DNA of 25,168 nucleotides, from positions 1-25,168 of the forward strand of contig JAWOBA010000077.1 of the NCBI GenBank assembly GCA_046498285.1, written 5' to 3'. Below are positions 24,337 to 25,168 of the stretch, one piece after another. Numbering within the stretch: position 1 is the first letter of the stretch; each line of letters opens with the position of its first letter. A program made the position numbers and the translations under genes. The notes beneath the pieces were generated by a model. The model searched no databases. It was not told the origin of the DNA and saw nothing but the letters and a program-made list of their open reading frames with translations. Source of the stretch: B33-G16 sp046498285. GTDB taxonomy: Bacteria; Desulfobacterota; DSM-4660; Desulfatiglandales; B25-G16.

Positions 24337-24918
24337 TTGAACATACCGCTTTTAATTTAAAGGCCTAATATGAAACTATTGACCAGGAAATCATAGCTGC
24401 TAGAAGATTTATCATCCCCACAGCTTTATCCGTGCACCGAAAGCTGGGGAATCGGAAAAGGAGCTAGCCGCATACAGTCAGGACAAATATGCGGTGAGAT
24501 TTTCATCACGCACTGATGCGTTACTCGTAGCATTACTGAATGCCAACATATGTCCTGGGGATTTGGTAGTCATTATGCTATACTTTATTTCCGCTGCTGG
24601 TTCAATTGCGGGGATGGGAACTACCCCTGTTTTTGTTGACATAGATAACGTTACCTATAATATTGATCCTGGGAAATGGAGAAAGTGATTTTACAACTGA
24701 GTCCGGAAGACTTTTCTGTTTCCGTTGAGACTGCAAAAAAGACTATTGCCTTGCCGATTTATTTAGAGCTGCAATATGAGCAAATTGAATATATTGGTGA
24801 AAAGATAAATTCCTTCTATAAAATAGTCTTGGCAGCTAACTGTCAGGCAACAGTCTTGGTATTGCTCGATCGATTTATACGAAAACCTCTTAAAAAGTGT
24901 CTCGAGTTTATAAAATGA
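24337..24918 (+). pseudogene. Degraded DegT/DnrJ/EryC1 (sugar aminotransferase) gene
   Basis: Pieces of one aminotransferase are readable in shifting frames. Start TTG 24337, six bases after GGAGGGG, gives LNIPLL. The next frame gives NLKA, a stop where Gln is expected (TAA), then YETIDQEIIAA. Another frame from about 24450 gives ESEKELAAY and KYAVRFSSRTDALLVALL, in which the family SGTDAL has become SRTDAL. TTPVFVDIDNVTYNIDP follows. The middle of the protein, including the PLP-binding lysine, is deleted, and the frame from 24676 resumes at the C-terminus: ETAKKTIALPIYLELQYEQIEYIGEKI. The family makes amino-sugars for surface polysaccharides. The final TGA at 24916-24918 spans the border of the fold-back element at 24917. 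Confidence 0.82.
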
Positions 24919-25168
24919 GACCTTTGAAAAACCTGGCGATTTTCACCATCCCCAAAAAGATGATGGACTTTTTTTGAAGTGACTGGTGGAAGGGTGCTGT
25001 CTTTTCGTAACGTATCAGTGGGGGAACCCGCAGGCCCCGATTTATCGGGGCAATGCGGAGGGGGCAAAACTCCCCCATGGATACGTTGCTGAAAAGACCA
25101 ACCCGAGAGCCTTGGAACTGAAAAAAAGCCCATCGTCTTTAGATCAAGAGGGGTTATGCAAAGGTCTC
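24917..25168 (+). mobile_element. Standard 252-bp fold-back element at the right edge
   Basis: The ends GAGACCTTTG and CAAAGGTCTC are perfect, and the element finishes exactly at the window edge. Nested inverted blocks are the A-rich/T-rich arms at about 24954-24974 with 25121-25140, 24999-25025 with 25071-25098 (GTCTTTTC...AACGTATC), and the centre 25034-25051 (GCCCCGATTTATCGGGGC). The left flank is AAAAT; the matching right flank lies outside the window. It abuts the decayed aminotransferase gene. Confidence 0.88.

Overview
The window reads as chromosomal DNA of an uncultivated Desulfobacterota-like (deltaproteobacterial) bacterium. The basis is indirect: an ftsE-ftsX-envC-like-ctpA-yibQ-like cell-envelope block, a zinc-ribbon/class III cyclase/STAND-ATPase/TPR protein, a ferredoxin-fused cyclase, and a fragment of a BcrA/BadF/HgdC-type activase. 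All are common in that group, but none proves the assignment. No rRNA, tRNA or CRISPR array was seen.

Layout. 1-123 is a fragment of an acyl-CoA dehydratase activase, joined at about base 90 to a peptide-binding protein gene that has lost its N-terminus. 2050-5945 holds the two permeases and two ATPases of the same peptide-type ABC importer, followed 31 bp later by an N-formylglutamate amidohydrolase. 6748-7496 is a repeat-rich gap. 7497-9406 (minus strand) carries a 2Fe-2S ferredoxin/nucleotidyl cyclase fusion, a 4-oxalocrotonate tautomerase-family protein, and a nickel superoxide dismutase with a Sec signal peptide cut directly before the Ni-binding His. 10195-13827 (minus) is a 1210-residue zinc-ribbon/cyclase/ATPase/TPR signalling protein. 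14571-14819 (minus) is a half-length YeeE/YedE-like membrane protein. 16494-17471 is an exported TPR protein, followed by a candidate Cys-rich micro-ORF cut by a mobile element. 18074-24168 is the division and envelope block: FtsE, FtsX, an EnvC-like activator with a degenerate LytM domain, a CtpA-type S41 protease and a YibQ-like divergent polysaccharide deacetylase. 24337-24918 is a shattered DegT/DnrJ/EryC1 aminotransferase gene.

The most unusual feature is a family of short non-coding fold-back elements (MITE-like) with GAGACCTTTG/CAAAGGTCTC ends. Terminal copies lie at 1729-1810, 15116-15528, 17693-17943 and 24917-25168, a rearranged copy at 6850-7320 and a lone internal module at 9828-9870. 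Sizes run from 82 bp (two ends only) through about 251 bp (standard) to 413 bp. The 413-bp copy has a clean 5-bp target duplication (CTTGT) and carries a second G+C-rich repeat of 65 bp inserted at three separate internal sites. Several copies sit beside broken genes, so the family has probably helped reshape this chromosome. Three other inverted-repeat structures occupy other gaps.

How the genes may work together: the importer plus the formylglutamate hydrolase suggest uptake and use of peptides or modified amino acids. FtsEX would signal through the EnvC-like protein to cell-wall amidases, with CtpA acting in periplasmic proteolysis. The two cyclases and the exported NiSOD suggest redox sensing and oxygen defence in an anaerobe. 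These links are inferences from family knowledge and gene order.
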